From NCBI GenBank assembly GCA_937864895.1, contig CALMDF010000331.1, forward strand, positions 1-16,615: a DNA stretch of 16,615 nt, written 5' to 3'. How positions within the stretch are numbered: position 1 is the stretch's first letter; each line of letters starts with the position of its first letter. A program made the translations under genes and the position numbers. Positions 6,754 to 14,398 of the stretch are shown in pieces. This stretch comes from an uncultured Holophagales bacterium. Lineage in GTDB: Bacteria > Acidobacteriota > Thermoanaerobaculia > UBA5066. Under the pieces are notes generated by a model that was not told where the DNA came from, did no database searches, and saw only the letters and a list, made by a program, of their open reading frames with translations.

Positions 6754-8292
6754 TCAGGGACGAAAACGGCGAGCGTCGATTCCGTGGCGCCTGAGGCGGT
6801 AGGCGAGGATTCGCTCGGTCGTCTGGAGGAGACGGGCAGCCCGGGCGCGGTTTCCGCGAGCGATCTTCACCGCGTCGAGGAGAAGGTCCTTCTCGAACGC
6901 GCCGAGAGCCTCTTCGAGGGACGACTGGGGAAGGGTCCCGGAGACTTCGGCCGTCTGCAGGGTCGGCGGAAGGTGGTGGGCGTGGATGACGCCCCCGTCG
7001 CAGACGAGAATGGCCCGTTCGATGCAGTTCGCGAGCTCGCGGACGTTGCCCGGCCAGTGGTAGCTCATGAGGACGTCGATGGCCGTCGTCGCGATCCGCC
7101 TGACGTCCTTCCTGTGCTCGCGCGCCAGCTTCTCGACGAAGAAGTCGGCGAGGAGCGGGATGTCGGTCCGGCGTTCGCGCAGGGGCGGGACGAAGATGGA
7201 GAAGACGTTCAGCCGGTAATACAGGTCCTCGCGAAACGTCCCCGCGCGCATCGCGGCCTCGAGGTCCTTGTTGGTCGCGGCGATGAGCCGGACGTCGACC
7301 CGGACGGTCCGGGTGCCGCCGACCCGCTCGAACTCGCGCTCCTGAAGGACGCGGAGGAGCTTCACCTGGATTCCCGGGGAGAGCTCGCCGACCTCGTCGA
7401 GGAAGAGGGTCCCGCCGTTCGCGAGCTCGAAGCGGCCGGGTCGCTGCGCGCGCGCGTCGGTGAAGGCGCCGGCCTCGTGCCCGAAGAGCTCCGACTCGAC
7501 GAGGCTCTCCGGGAGCGCCGCGCAGCTCACCCGTACGAACGGGCGCGCCGACCGGGGCGAGCCGTAGTGGATGGCGTGGGCCACGAGCTCCTTGCCGGTG
7601 CCCGATTCGCCGCGGACGAGGACCGTCGCGTTCGACGGGGCGGCCTGCGCGACGAGCTCGTAGACGCTCCGCATCGGCGCGCTGTTTCCCACGAGGTTCC
7701 TGAGCTCGTAACGCTCGCGGAGCTCTTCTTTGAGAGCTCGGTTCTCGTCGAGGAGCTTCCGGCGCTCGGACTCGACCCTCCCGTGCGCGCGGAGTGTCTG
7801 GCCGAGCATCGCGGCGGCGATCTCGAGAACGGCGGCCGCCTCCTCCCAGTCCCGGCTCTCGTCGCGGGGGAACGCCGCGGCGAGGACCCCGGCGCGCTTC
7901 TTTTCGCCCGGGATGGGGACGGAGACGTAGGCCACTTCGCGGCGCCTCTTCCGGGCGGCGGCGAGGAGGCCGGAGCGGTCCAGGAAGAGGGGCTCCTTCC
8001 CGGCGTCGGGGAGGACGACCGGCCGGCCGCTCTCGTAGACCCGGCCGGTGATCCCCTCGCCGGAGCGGAAGCGGGCGCGCCGGACGGAGTCGCTCGCGAG
8101 GCCCGACGCGGCGTCGACGCGCAGCTCCCCGGTGCCGGGGTCGGCGAGGGCCACGGTGGCCGCCAGGGTACCGAGCTCGTCCTCGAGGAGCTCGACGACC
8201 CTCGCGATGGCCGAGGTGCGGTCCAGGGTGCGGGAGAGGGCACTTGCGATCTCCCGAAGCGCCTGGAGGCCAGAAAGGTGCGGCGCCGTCAC
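6754..8292 (-). CDS. NifA-like sigma-54-dependent activator (GAF-AAA+-Fis)
   Basis: The 512-residue bacterial enhancer-binding protein has an N-terminal GAF domain (about 20-165, with GEGITGRVYESGRPVV). The AAA+ domain (about 200-430) carries Walker A GESGTGKE (228-235), the sigma-54 contact loop GAFTDA (275-280), Walker B GGTLFLDE (293-300) and WPGNVREL (413-420). A Fis-type helix-turn-helix is near 482-505. Layout and GAF sequence resemble NifA, and the position directly upstream of amt-glnK fits nitrogen control. I see no cysteine cluster of the oxygen-sensitive NifA type, and no nif genes are present, so I give no symbol. The contact loop reads GAFTDA rather than GAFTGA. Start is GTG 8292, with no Shine-Dalgarno but a TATTAT box six bases upstream, so the message may be leaderless. 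A palindrome overlapping that promoter suggests autoregulation. The gap to the upstream broken lipoprotein gene is 61 bp and AT-rich. Confidence 0.93.
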   Translation of the reverse strand: MTAPHLSGLQALREIASALSRTLDRTSAIARVVELLEDELGTLAATVALADPGTGELRVDAASGLASDSVRRARFRSGEGITGRVYESGRPVVLPDAGKEPLFLDRSGLLAAARKRRREVAYVSVPIPGEKKRAGVLAAAFPRDESRDWEEAAAVLEIAAAMLGQTLRAHGRVESERRKLLDENRALKEELRERYELRNLVGNSAPMRSVYELVAQAAPSNATVLVRGESGTGKELVAHAIHYGSPRSARPFVRVSCAALPESLVESELFGHEAGAFTDARAQRPGRFELANGGTLFLDEVGELSPGIQVKLLRVLQEREFERVGGTRTVRVDVRLIAATNKDLEAAMRAGTFREDLYYRLNVFSIFVPPLRERRTDIPLLADFFVEKLAREHRKDVRRIATTAIDVLMSYHWPGNVRELANCIERAILVCDGGVIHAHHLPPTLQTAEVSGTLPQSSLEEALGAFEKDLLLDAVKIARGNRARAARLLQTTERILAYRLRRHGIDARRFRP

Positions 8293-8298
8293 CCGTCA

Positions 8299-8328
8299 AT
8301 AATATGACAAAATTGTCGTAAATGAGAA
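8299..8328 (-). promoter_or_regulatory. Candidate housekeeping promoter of the activator gene
   Basis: On the minus strand TTCTCA (8328-8323) and TATTAT (8304-8299) are 18 bases apart. They match TTGACA and TATAAT at four and five of six positions. Six bases separate the -10 box from the GTG start, so transcription would begin at or next to the start codon. The region stands out as AT-rich in a GC-rich window. Confidence 0.45.
8303..8320. promoter_or_regulatory. Palindromic operator copy 2, upstream of the activator gene
   Basis: The core GACAAAATTGTC (8306-8317) is an inverted repeat with perfect five-base arms. The 18-bp block matches copy 1 upstream of amt at 15 positions, giving the shared pattern TATGACARAAWTGTCGWA. 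It lies between the candidate -35 and -10 boxes of the activator gene, so a protein bound here would be expected to block that promoter. Confidence 0.55.
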
Positions 8329-8353
8329 TAACTATTACAAAAATGCATGGACC

Positions 8354-9857
8354 TCAGCGGCGGGCGGGGCGAAGGTCGACGGCGCGGGTCCGTCGGTTTC
8401 GGCTCTGGGTCCATTCGAGGTCCGGCCGGATGGCGTAGAGGCTCGAGCGAAGGAGGAGGGGAATCGCCGGAGTGTCCTCGGCGAGGAGGCGGAATGCCGC
8501 CCAGAGGGCGTCGCGGCGAGCCGCCGGGTCCAGCGTCCGGGCGGCGCGGGCGACGAGGGCGTCCAGCTCGGGGCGTGAGTACCCGAATCGGTTCGCCGTG
8601 CCGAGGCCTCCCGCGGGGGTGTGGAAGAGCGCTTCGAGGACGTCCGAGCCGTCTCCGGTGCCGGCGGCCCAGGACATGAGGAAGAGGTCCGGCGGATCGG
8701 CCGCGAACCGAGCGTAGAAGTCGGGCTGGGGAAGAGGCTCGGGAGCTATCCGGATCCCGGCGGCTTCGAGCTGCTTCACGAGGGCGCGACCGACGTCGGC
8801 ATGCGTGTCCGCGAACGTCAGGCGAAGCTGCCGGCCTCCGGGGAAGCCGGCCTCGGCGAGGAGGCGGGCCGACTCGGCAAGGTTCGGCGGGGCGGGAGAC
8901 GTGCCGGAGATGTGGCCGAAGACCCCGGCGGGGGCGAACTGGTCCATCGGGATCGAGGGCTTGCGCTCCTCCTCGGGAAGCAGACGGATCCGGTCGATCG
9001 CCGCGGCGATCCCTTTCCGGACGCGGGGGTCGGCGTACGGGCTCGGGGGCCGCACGGCGAAGCCGAGAAGCGTGACGCCGAGACCCGGGACGGAGACGAG
9101 CTTCATCGAGTGCAGCCGGGCGGCCCACCCGGCCATCTCGTACGGGAACCTCGAGACGACGTCGGCGTGCCCCATCGGGACGGCCTCCCCCCGGCTCCTG
9201 GCGTCCGGGAAGGACAGGAAGCGGACCCGGTCGAAGGCCGGGGCCGGCCCCCAGTGCTTCTCGAACCGTTCCGCGTCCGGCCGTGCCGCCGATGAACCGG
9301 TAAGGTCCGGTACCGACCGGTCTCGTCACGGGTGCGAGGGGCGTGTCCCGCGGGACGATTCCGATGAACGCGAGCTTGTTGAGGAGGACGGGGGACGGGC
9401 CGGCGGTGACGATCTCGACCGTCTCCGAATCGACGACCCTCACCTCGGCCACGCTCTCGAGGTAGTAGGCGACCCTGGAACCCGGGAGCGACCGGGCGCG
9501 GCGGAGGGACGCGGCGACGTCCTCGGCCCCGAACGGGCGGCCGTCGTGAAAGACGACACCTCGCCGGAGCCGGATACGCCAGAGCGTGTCGGTGGGGTTC
9601 TGCCAGGCGAGGGCGAGCTCCGGCACGAGCTCCATGTCGCGGCCGAAAGCGACGAGACGTTCGTAGAAATGCTCGAGAGTCGAGTAGGTCGACTCCTCGT
9701 CGTGAAGGTGGGGGTCGAGGGAAAGCGCCGAGGTCGGCTGACCGAGGCGCAGGAGCGAAGGCTCGGGAACGCCGGGCCTCCGGCATGCCACGACGACGAA
9801 CGCCAGGGCCAGCCCGACGGCACCCAGGCACCGGTTCCGACGACCTCTGCTCTTCAC
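8354..9857 (-). pseudogene. Family-5 peptide-binding lipoprotein broken by a one-base frameshift
   Basis: Two frames together spell one complete family-5 solute-binding lipoprotein of about 500 residues. The first part, from GTG 9857 (GGAAAG upstream), has a signal peptide with lipobox VVAC (Cys25), the FYERLVAFGRDMELVPELA motif, WRIRLRRGVVFHDGRPF, and reaches TGPYRFIG near 9289. Homology resumes one base out of register with AERFEKHWGPAPAFDRV near 9250-9275. It then runs to the stop at 8354 through FPYEMAGW, DPRVRKGIAAAID and RTLDPAARRDALW. The span is 1504 bases, 3n+1, so one extra base in about 9266-9290 explains it. The first frame meets no stop there and would run into nonsense to 8289. 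It could be a true pseudogene or an assembly error. It is a paralogue of the gene at 1353-2864, lacks permeases and lies just upstream of the NifA-like gene. Confidence 0.85.
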
Positions 9858-9909
9858 CCGCTTTCCGGGGACGATTCTACGGCCCGGCCGAAACGGGTAA
9901 CCTCGAAGC

Positions 9910-11097
9910 ATGAGCGCGCCCTGGGCATTCGAAAGGGATCCCTACCTCACCGAGCTGTCCGTGCGGGTCGTCGGGACCGGAACTGACGAAGGACGCCCCT
10001 GGGCGGCTCTCGACGACACGATCCTCTACCCCGAGGGGGGCGGTCAGCCGGGCGACCACGGCCACCTCGGAGACGCTCCCGTCCTGGACGTGAAGATGGT
10101 CGAAGGCGTCGTCCGCCACTCCCTCGCCGGGCCGGTTCAGGAGGGTCCGACGGTCGTCCGCCTCGACTGGCGGCGACGCTTCGACCACATGCAGCACCAC
10201 ACGGGGCAGCACCTCCTGACGGCCGTCGCGGCGGACCGTCTCGGCTGGGAGACGACGGCCTTCCACCTCGGGCCCGAGGCCTGCGACATCGAGCTGGCCG
10301 CCTCCTCGATCGACCCGACGGCCCTGGCCCGGCTCGAGGAGGAGGTCGCGGCCGAGATCCGTGCGGCCCGCCCGGTCCGTCACCGCCGGGTCGCGCCCGG
10401 TGAGCTGGCCACCCTCTCCGTCCGGAGCCGCGGCCTCCCCGAGGGGCACACGGGCGACGTGCGCCTCGTCGAGATCGAAGGCGTGGACCTGAACACGTGT
10501 GGAGGGACCCACCTCCGTTCGACGAGCGAGATCGAGGCCCTGAAGCTCCTCGGCACCGAGAAGCTCCGAGGGGGAACGCGTCTCTTCTTCGTGGCCGGAG
10601 GCCGGGTCCGCCGCCGGCTCGGCGAGCACGAGGACCGGAGCGCGCGGCTCAGGGCCCTCCTCGGCGCTCCCGACTCCGGGCTCGTCGAGGCCGTCGAGAC
10701 GAAGCTGGGGCAGCTCGCCGAGAGCCAGAAAGCCCTGCGTGACGCGGAGGAAGCGCTCGCCGACGCGAGGGCCGAGGCGCTCGCCGCGTTGCCGGGATCG
10801 ATCGTCGAAGCTCACTTCGAGGGGCGCGACCCGGCGTTCCTGGCTCGTGTCGGGAGGCGGTTCTCCTCGCTCCCGGCGACCGCGGTCGCCTTCCTGACGG
10901 CCACGAAGGACGGGGCGGGGACGTTTCTCCTCGCGGCCGGGGGCTCCTCGCCGGCCGAGGTCCGCGCCCTCGGAGCCGCCGTCGCCGAGGCCCTCGGGGG
11001 GCGGGGCGGCGGCTCAGGGAAGCTCTTCCAGGGCAAGGGGAGCCTCGCTCGGCGGGGGGAGGCGCTCGCGCTCCTCGGCGAACGCCTCCGCGGCTGA
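9910..11097 (+). CDS. Alanyl-tRNA editing protein, long AlaX type with DHHA1 domain
   Basis: The 395-residue protein matches long-form AlaXp, a free-standing editing enzyme that hydrolyses mischarged Ser- or Gly-tRNA(Ala). The N-terminal part has the AlaRS-related LYPEGGGQPGDHG segment. The zinc-binding editing motifs are HTGQH (His97, His101) and CGGTH (Cys197, His201). A coiled helix (about 215-285) leads to a C-terminal DHHA1-like domain with a Gly-rich GGRGGGSGKLFQGKG, as at the end of alanyl-tRNA synthetase. The catalytic aminoacylation domain is absent, so this is not alaS. ATG 9910 is divergent from the broken lipoprotein gene with a 52-base gap and has no clear Shine-Dalgarno. The last 84 bases overlap the end of the convergent permease gene. 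Confidence 0.93.
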   Translation: MSAPWAFERDPYLTELSVRVVGTGTDEGRPWAALDDTILYPEGGGQPGDHGHLGDAPVLDVKMVEGVVRHSLAGPVQEGPTVVRLDWRRRFDHMQHHTGQHLLTAVAADRLGWETTAFHLGPEACDIELAASSIDPTALARLEEEVAAEIRAARPVRHRRVAPGELATLSVRSRGLPEGHTGDVRLVEIEGVDLNTCGGTHLRSTSEIEALKLLGTEKLRGGTRLFFVAGGRVRRRLGEHEDRSARLRALLGAPDSGLVEAVETKLGQLAESQKALRDAEEALADARAEALAALPGSIVEAHFEGRDPAFLARVGRRFSSLPATAVAFLTATKDGAGTFLLAAGGSSPAEVRALGAAVAEALGGRGGGSGKLFQGKGSLARRGEALALLGERLRG

Positions 11098-12243
11098 GGC
11101 CCGGCCGGCCCGGCGCGCGCGGGCGGCCTGGGCGAGGACGGCGAGGACGAAGAACGCGACGGCGAGGCCCCAGAGGACCGCGATCTCGGAGCGGACCTGG
11201 GAGAGCGTGGCCCCGGCCTGGTTCACCCTCAGGAGGGCCGGGATCGCGCTCGTGGAGGGAATCGCCTGCGACACGACGCGGAGCCACGCCGGCATCGCCT
11301 CCGGGGGCCAGGAGAAGCCCGCGAGGAAGATGGCCGGGAGCGACGTGAAGAGGAGCGCCTGGATCGCCATCTCGCGCCGCGCGAAGAGGACGGAGAGGGC
11401 GAGGCCGAGGAAGCTCGTCGCGAGGAGGAAGGGGAGGACGAGCGCGGCTGCGGCGAGGCCCCCGCCCCGGACGGGAAAGCCGAAGGCCCGCGCGACGATG
11501 CCGAAGTAGAAGACGGCGTGGACGGCGTAGAGGAGGACGAAGGCGAGGCTCCTCCCCGCGACGGAGGCGGCCGATCGCGCGAGAAGCGGTCCGCTTCCGA
11601 GAGCGCCGAGGTCGGCCGCGCCCCGGAGCCCGATGCCGATCAGGAGTGTCTGCTGCAGGATGAGGATCAGGACTCCCGGGACGACGTAGGTCGCGTACCC
11701 CTCGGCCGGGTTGAAGAGCGGCCGCGTGACGAGGGGGAGCGGGTCGCGGAAGGCGCGAGCCTTCGCCTCGGGCATCCCCAGCGCCTGGAGGCGCCTGATC
11801 TCGACGCCGGCCGAGAAGGTGCCGACGGCCTCGGCGAGGCCGGTGAGGACCTGCCGGTAGACGAGGAAATAGGTCGCGTCGGCGAAGACGCCGACGGTCG
11901 CCGGGGTGCCGCGCTTCACGCTCCGTTCGAAGCCGTCGGAAATTGCGAGGACCCCTCCCGCCTCGCCGTCGAGGACGAGCGCTTCGGCCTCCGCGAGGCT
12001 CCCGGCCCGCTGGGAAACGCGGATCAGCTCGTGAGCATCCGCCATCCGCACGAGCTGGCGGGAGAGCAGCGACTGGTCGAGGTCGACGACGGCGACCGGG
12101 ACCTCCTTCAGGACCTCGCGCCGGTAGGGCGTCGGGTAGAAGAAGGCGTAGAGCGAGATCGCGCCGACGAGGACGAGGAGGGCCCCGGGGTCGCGGAGAG
12201 CGCCGAGCACCTCGTCGCGGAACGCCCGGAGGACGCTCCTCAC
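11014..12243 (-). CDS. ABC-2 type permease of an efflux system (second permease)
   Basis: The 409-residue inner-membrane protein has the YhhJ/YbhS-like ABC-2 layout. A cytoplasmic N-terminus and membrane helix (about 20-38) are followed by a large periplasmic domain (VPVAVVDLDQSLLSRQLVRM to about 180) and five or so helices from about 185 to 375. The GTG at 12243 overlaps the stop of the first permease (GTGA), and a longer open frame upstream is only an antisense shadow. The charged C-terminal tail after about residue 375 reads into the convergent AlaX gene for 84 bases. It is a paralogue of the preceding permease; both keep the VPVAVVDxDxSxLSRxLVRM motif. The two probably form a heterodimer exporting an unknown substrate with the HlyD and TolC partners. 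No ATPase is encoded nearby. Confidence 0.9.
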   Translation of the reverse strand: MRSVLRAFRDEVLGALRDPGALLVLVGAISLYAFFYPTPYRREVLKEVPVAVVDLDQSLLSRQLVRMADAHELIRVSQRAGSLAEAEALVLDGEAGGVLAISDGFERSVKRGTPATVGVFADATYFLVYRQVLTGLAEAVGTFSAGVEIRRLQALGMPEAKARAFRDPLPLVTRPLFNPAEGYATYVVPGVLILILQQTLLIGIGLRGAADLGALGSGPLLARSAASVAGRSLAFVLLYAVHAVFYFGIVARAFGFPVRGGGLAAAALVLPFLLATSFLGLALSVLFARREMAIQALLFTSLPAIFLAGFSWPPEAMPAWLRVVSQAIPSTSAIPALLRVNQAGATLSQVRSEIAVLWGLAVAFFVLAVLAQAARARRAGRASAAEAFAEERERLPPPSEAPLALEELP

Positions 12244-13424
12244 GTTCGTCCCCAGTAAGAGGGGTCGCGCATCAGCGAGCGCATCCGCCAGAGCGCGACG
12301 GGCGGTACGAAGAGGACGAACGCGGAGAGGGCGGCGAGCGGCCCGAGGGCCGTGGAAGGGGGCGCGCCGCGCGTCGCCTGCGAGAGGAGGAGCTCGAGGT
12401 AGTGGGTGAGCGGGAGGAGGGCGCCCCAGACCTTCGCCGCGAGAGGCATCCCGAACGTGGGAAACGTGACCCCGGTGAAGGCGAACGCCGGGCCGCCGTA
12501 GAACGCGGCCGCACTCGACGCGAGGCGGAGGTTGGCGGCGAGCGCGACGATGAGGAGCCCCATCGCCTGGCAGGCGAGGACGAAGAGGAGCGTCGCGAGG
12601 GCGACGAGGGCCGGGCTCCCGCGAAGCGGCGTGTCGAGGAGGCGGAACGGGACGGCGACGGCGAGGAGCCCGAGCGCCGTGAAGTGGAGCGTCTGCGGGA
12701 AGAGCGTACCGGCCACGGCCCTCGTCGCGCTCCCGCCCGCCTCGAGCCATTCGCCCGCCGTCCCGTCGCGCAGCTCGATCCCGAGCGAGTGGACCGCGCC
12801 GACGAGGACGAAGATGGAGAGGAGCGTCGGGATGAGCGCCGGTCCCAGGAAGCCGAAGTAGTCGAGACCCGGGTTGAAGAGGGCTCCGCGCAGGGAGCGG
12901 ACCGGCTCGAACCGGAGGGCCGCGACGTCGGGCGTCTCGCCGAGCGCCTTGCGGGCCTGGATCTCGATCCCCGCCGAGAGGGTCCCGACGGTCGCCTTCA
13001 TGTCCCGTTTCAGGATGGCGCCCGGGATCATCGTCAGGGCGTTGTAGTGGAGGGCGACCGACGGGGCGGCGCCGCGCTTCACGTCCCGCTCGAGGTGGGC
13101 CGGGATCGTCAGGACGCCGTATGCCCGCGCGGAGAGGACCTCGTCGAACGCCTCCGCCGGGCTCGCGAAGGGGCCGGTGACGCGCATCGACTTCGTGGCG
13201 TCCACCATCCGGACGAGGCGCCGGGAGAGGACCGAGCGGTCGGCGTCGACGACGGCGACGGGAAGATCGGACGGCAGGCGGTTCCAGAAGATGGCCGTCA
13301 CGAGGGAGAGCCCCGCGAGCGGCAGGAGGACGAGGAGGACGAGCGCGTACCGGCTCGAGACGAGCCGTTCCGCCTCCCTCCGCGCGGCGCGGACGACGCC
13401 GGGCGAGCCGCCTAGCGCGGCCAC
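12240..13424 (-). CDS. ABC-2 type permease of an efflux system (first permease)
   Basis: The 394-residue inner-membrane protein has one N-terminal helix (about 27-46) and a periplasmic domain starting LPVAVVDADRSVLSRRLVRM and running to about 185. A membrane bundle of about five helices (about 190-380) includes GIELRDGTAGEWLEAGG, the usual cytoplasmic segment after the second helix, and AFTGVTFPTFGMP with PLTHYLELL near the end. It is a YhhJ/YbhR-like ABC2_membrane family member. GTG 13424 gives a 13-base overlap with the HlyD gene and starts at a plausible cytoplasmic N-terminus. The open frame continues upstream to 14051 but there it shadows the HlyD gene. It sits directly after the adaptor gene, where an ATPase gene would usually be found. 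Confidence 0.9.
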   Translation of the reverse strand: MAALGGSPGVVRAARREAERLVSSRYALVLLVLLPLAGLSLVTAIFWNRLPSDLPVAVVDADRSVLSRRLVRMVDATKSMRVTGPFASPAEAFDEVLSARAYGVLTIPAHLERDVKRGAAPSVALHYNALTMIPGAILKRDMKATVGTLSAGIEIQARKALGETPDVAALRFEPVRSLRGALFNPGLDYFGFLGPALIPTLLSIFVLVGAVHSLGIELRDGTAGEWLEAGGSATRAVAGTLFPQTLHFTALGLLAVAVPFRLLDTPLRGSPALVALATLLFVLACQAMGLLIVALAANLRLASSAAAFYGGPAFAFTGVTFPTFGMPLAAKVWGALLPLTHYLELLLSQATRGAPPSTALGPLAALSAFVLFVPPVALWRMRSLMRDPSYWGRT

Positions 13425-14398
13425 GTGACGACGGCGCTCATCCCGGGGCGGAGGCCCGCAACGGGGCTCTTCGGGCGCGCCCGGACCTCGAAGGTCTTCA
13501 GGTCGAAGCCGCCCTGGGCGCTCGTCGCCCGCCACGTCGCGAAGTCGCCCTGCGGGGCGACGAACGTGACTTTCAGCGGGACCTCGTCGTTCCCGAGCGC
13601 CGGGAAGCGCGCCGGGACGATGGCGCCCATCTTCAGCCGCGCGAGGTGGTCCTCGCGGACCTGGAACGTGACCCAGACGTCGGAGAGGTCGACGAGCGTG
13701 ACGATGGGGAAGCCGGCCGGGACGATCTCGCCCGGTTCGACGTTCCTCCGGTAGACCTCGCCCGCGGCGGGGGAGACGACCTTCGTCTCGTCGAGGAAGG
13801 CCTTCACCTCGTCGACGGCCCCCTCGGCGCGGGAGACGAGGGCCGCGGCGGTGTCGCGGTCCTCGCGCCTCGCACCGGCGAGCGCCAGGTCGTAGAGCGC
13901 CTTCGCCGCGTCGGCGGCGTCGCGGGAGGTCTTCCACTGCGCCTCGGCCTCGTCGCGCCGCTGCCTCGGGACGACGCCGTCGCGGGCGAGGCGGTCGAGC
14001 CGCCCGAACGTCACCTCGGCGAGCTCGGCGGCGTGCCGCGCCCGGTCCCACTGGCTCTTCGCGGCGCGGATTTCCTCTTCGCGGGCGCCCGTGTCCGCTT
14101 TCTCCCTCTGGGCCACGGCCCCGGCCTTCGCGGCCTCGGCCTGGTCGAGGCGGGCGCGGATCTCGGGGCTCTCGAGGGTCGCGACGGGGTCGCCCTTCTT
14201 CACGGCGTCCCCCTCCTTCACCTCGATCGTCGCGACGCGGCCGGCGACTTTCGCGGCCACGTCGACCTTCGTCGCGTCCGCCTCGCCCTGGATCGTCTCG
14301 GGCGCGGGGCGCGCCAGGAGGAGCGCTGCGAGGCCGAGGAGGCCGAGGACGGCGACACCGGCCGCGAGGGCCAGGATTCCCTTCGTTCTGTCCTTCAC
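13412..14398 (-). CDS. HlyD-family periplasmic adaptor subunit
   Basis: The 328-residue membrane-fusion protein links the inner-membrane permeases to the outer-membrane channel. It has an N-terminal anchor helix (about 8-29) and a lipoyl/barrel-sandwich half-motif DVAAKVAGRVATIEVKEGD (46-64). A long alpha-helical hairpin follows (about 80-203), then the second lipoyl half VVSPAAGEVYRRNVEPGE (207-224) and a beta-barrel ending ATWRATSAQGGFDLKTFEVRA. This last block is typical of YhiI/YbhG-like adaptors. GTG 14398 overlaps the stop of the TolC-like gene (GTGA). An unbroken frame up to 16180 in the same register is antisense or out-of-frame sequence and was discarded. Confidence 0.94.
   Translation of the reverse strand: MKDRTKGILALAAGVAVLGLLGLAALLLARPAPETIQGEADATKVDVAAKVAGRVATIEVKEGDAVKKGDPVATLESPEIRARLDQAEAAKAGAVAQREKADTGAREEEIRAAKSQWDRARHAAELAEVTFGRLDRLARDGVVPRQRRDEAEAQWKTSRDAADAAKALYDLALAGARREDRDTAAALVSRAEGAVDEVKAFLDETKVVSPAAGEVYRRNVEPGEIVPAGFPIVTLVDLSDVWVTFQVREDHLARLKMGAIVPARFPALGNDEVPLKVTFVAPQGDFATWRATSAQGGFDLKTFEVRARPKSPVAGLRPGMSAVVTWPR

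Noticed and set aside
6653..8299. 548-codon minus-strand frame across the activator gene
   Set aside because: It is a +1 shadow of the GAF-AAA+-Fis gene, Arg/Pro-rich and without motifs.
8289..9911. A 540-residue single-frame product for the second lipoprotein
   Set aside because: After about 9285 that frame loses all family similarity, while the neighbouring frame regains it. A frameshift explains this better.
11943..13415. 490-codon open frame on the plus strand, rich in Arg, Glu and Gly
   Set aside because: It is antisense to the two ABC permeases, whose membrane and motif content is clear. Such frames arise from the high third-position GC.
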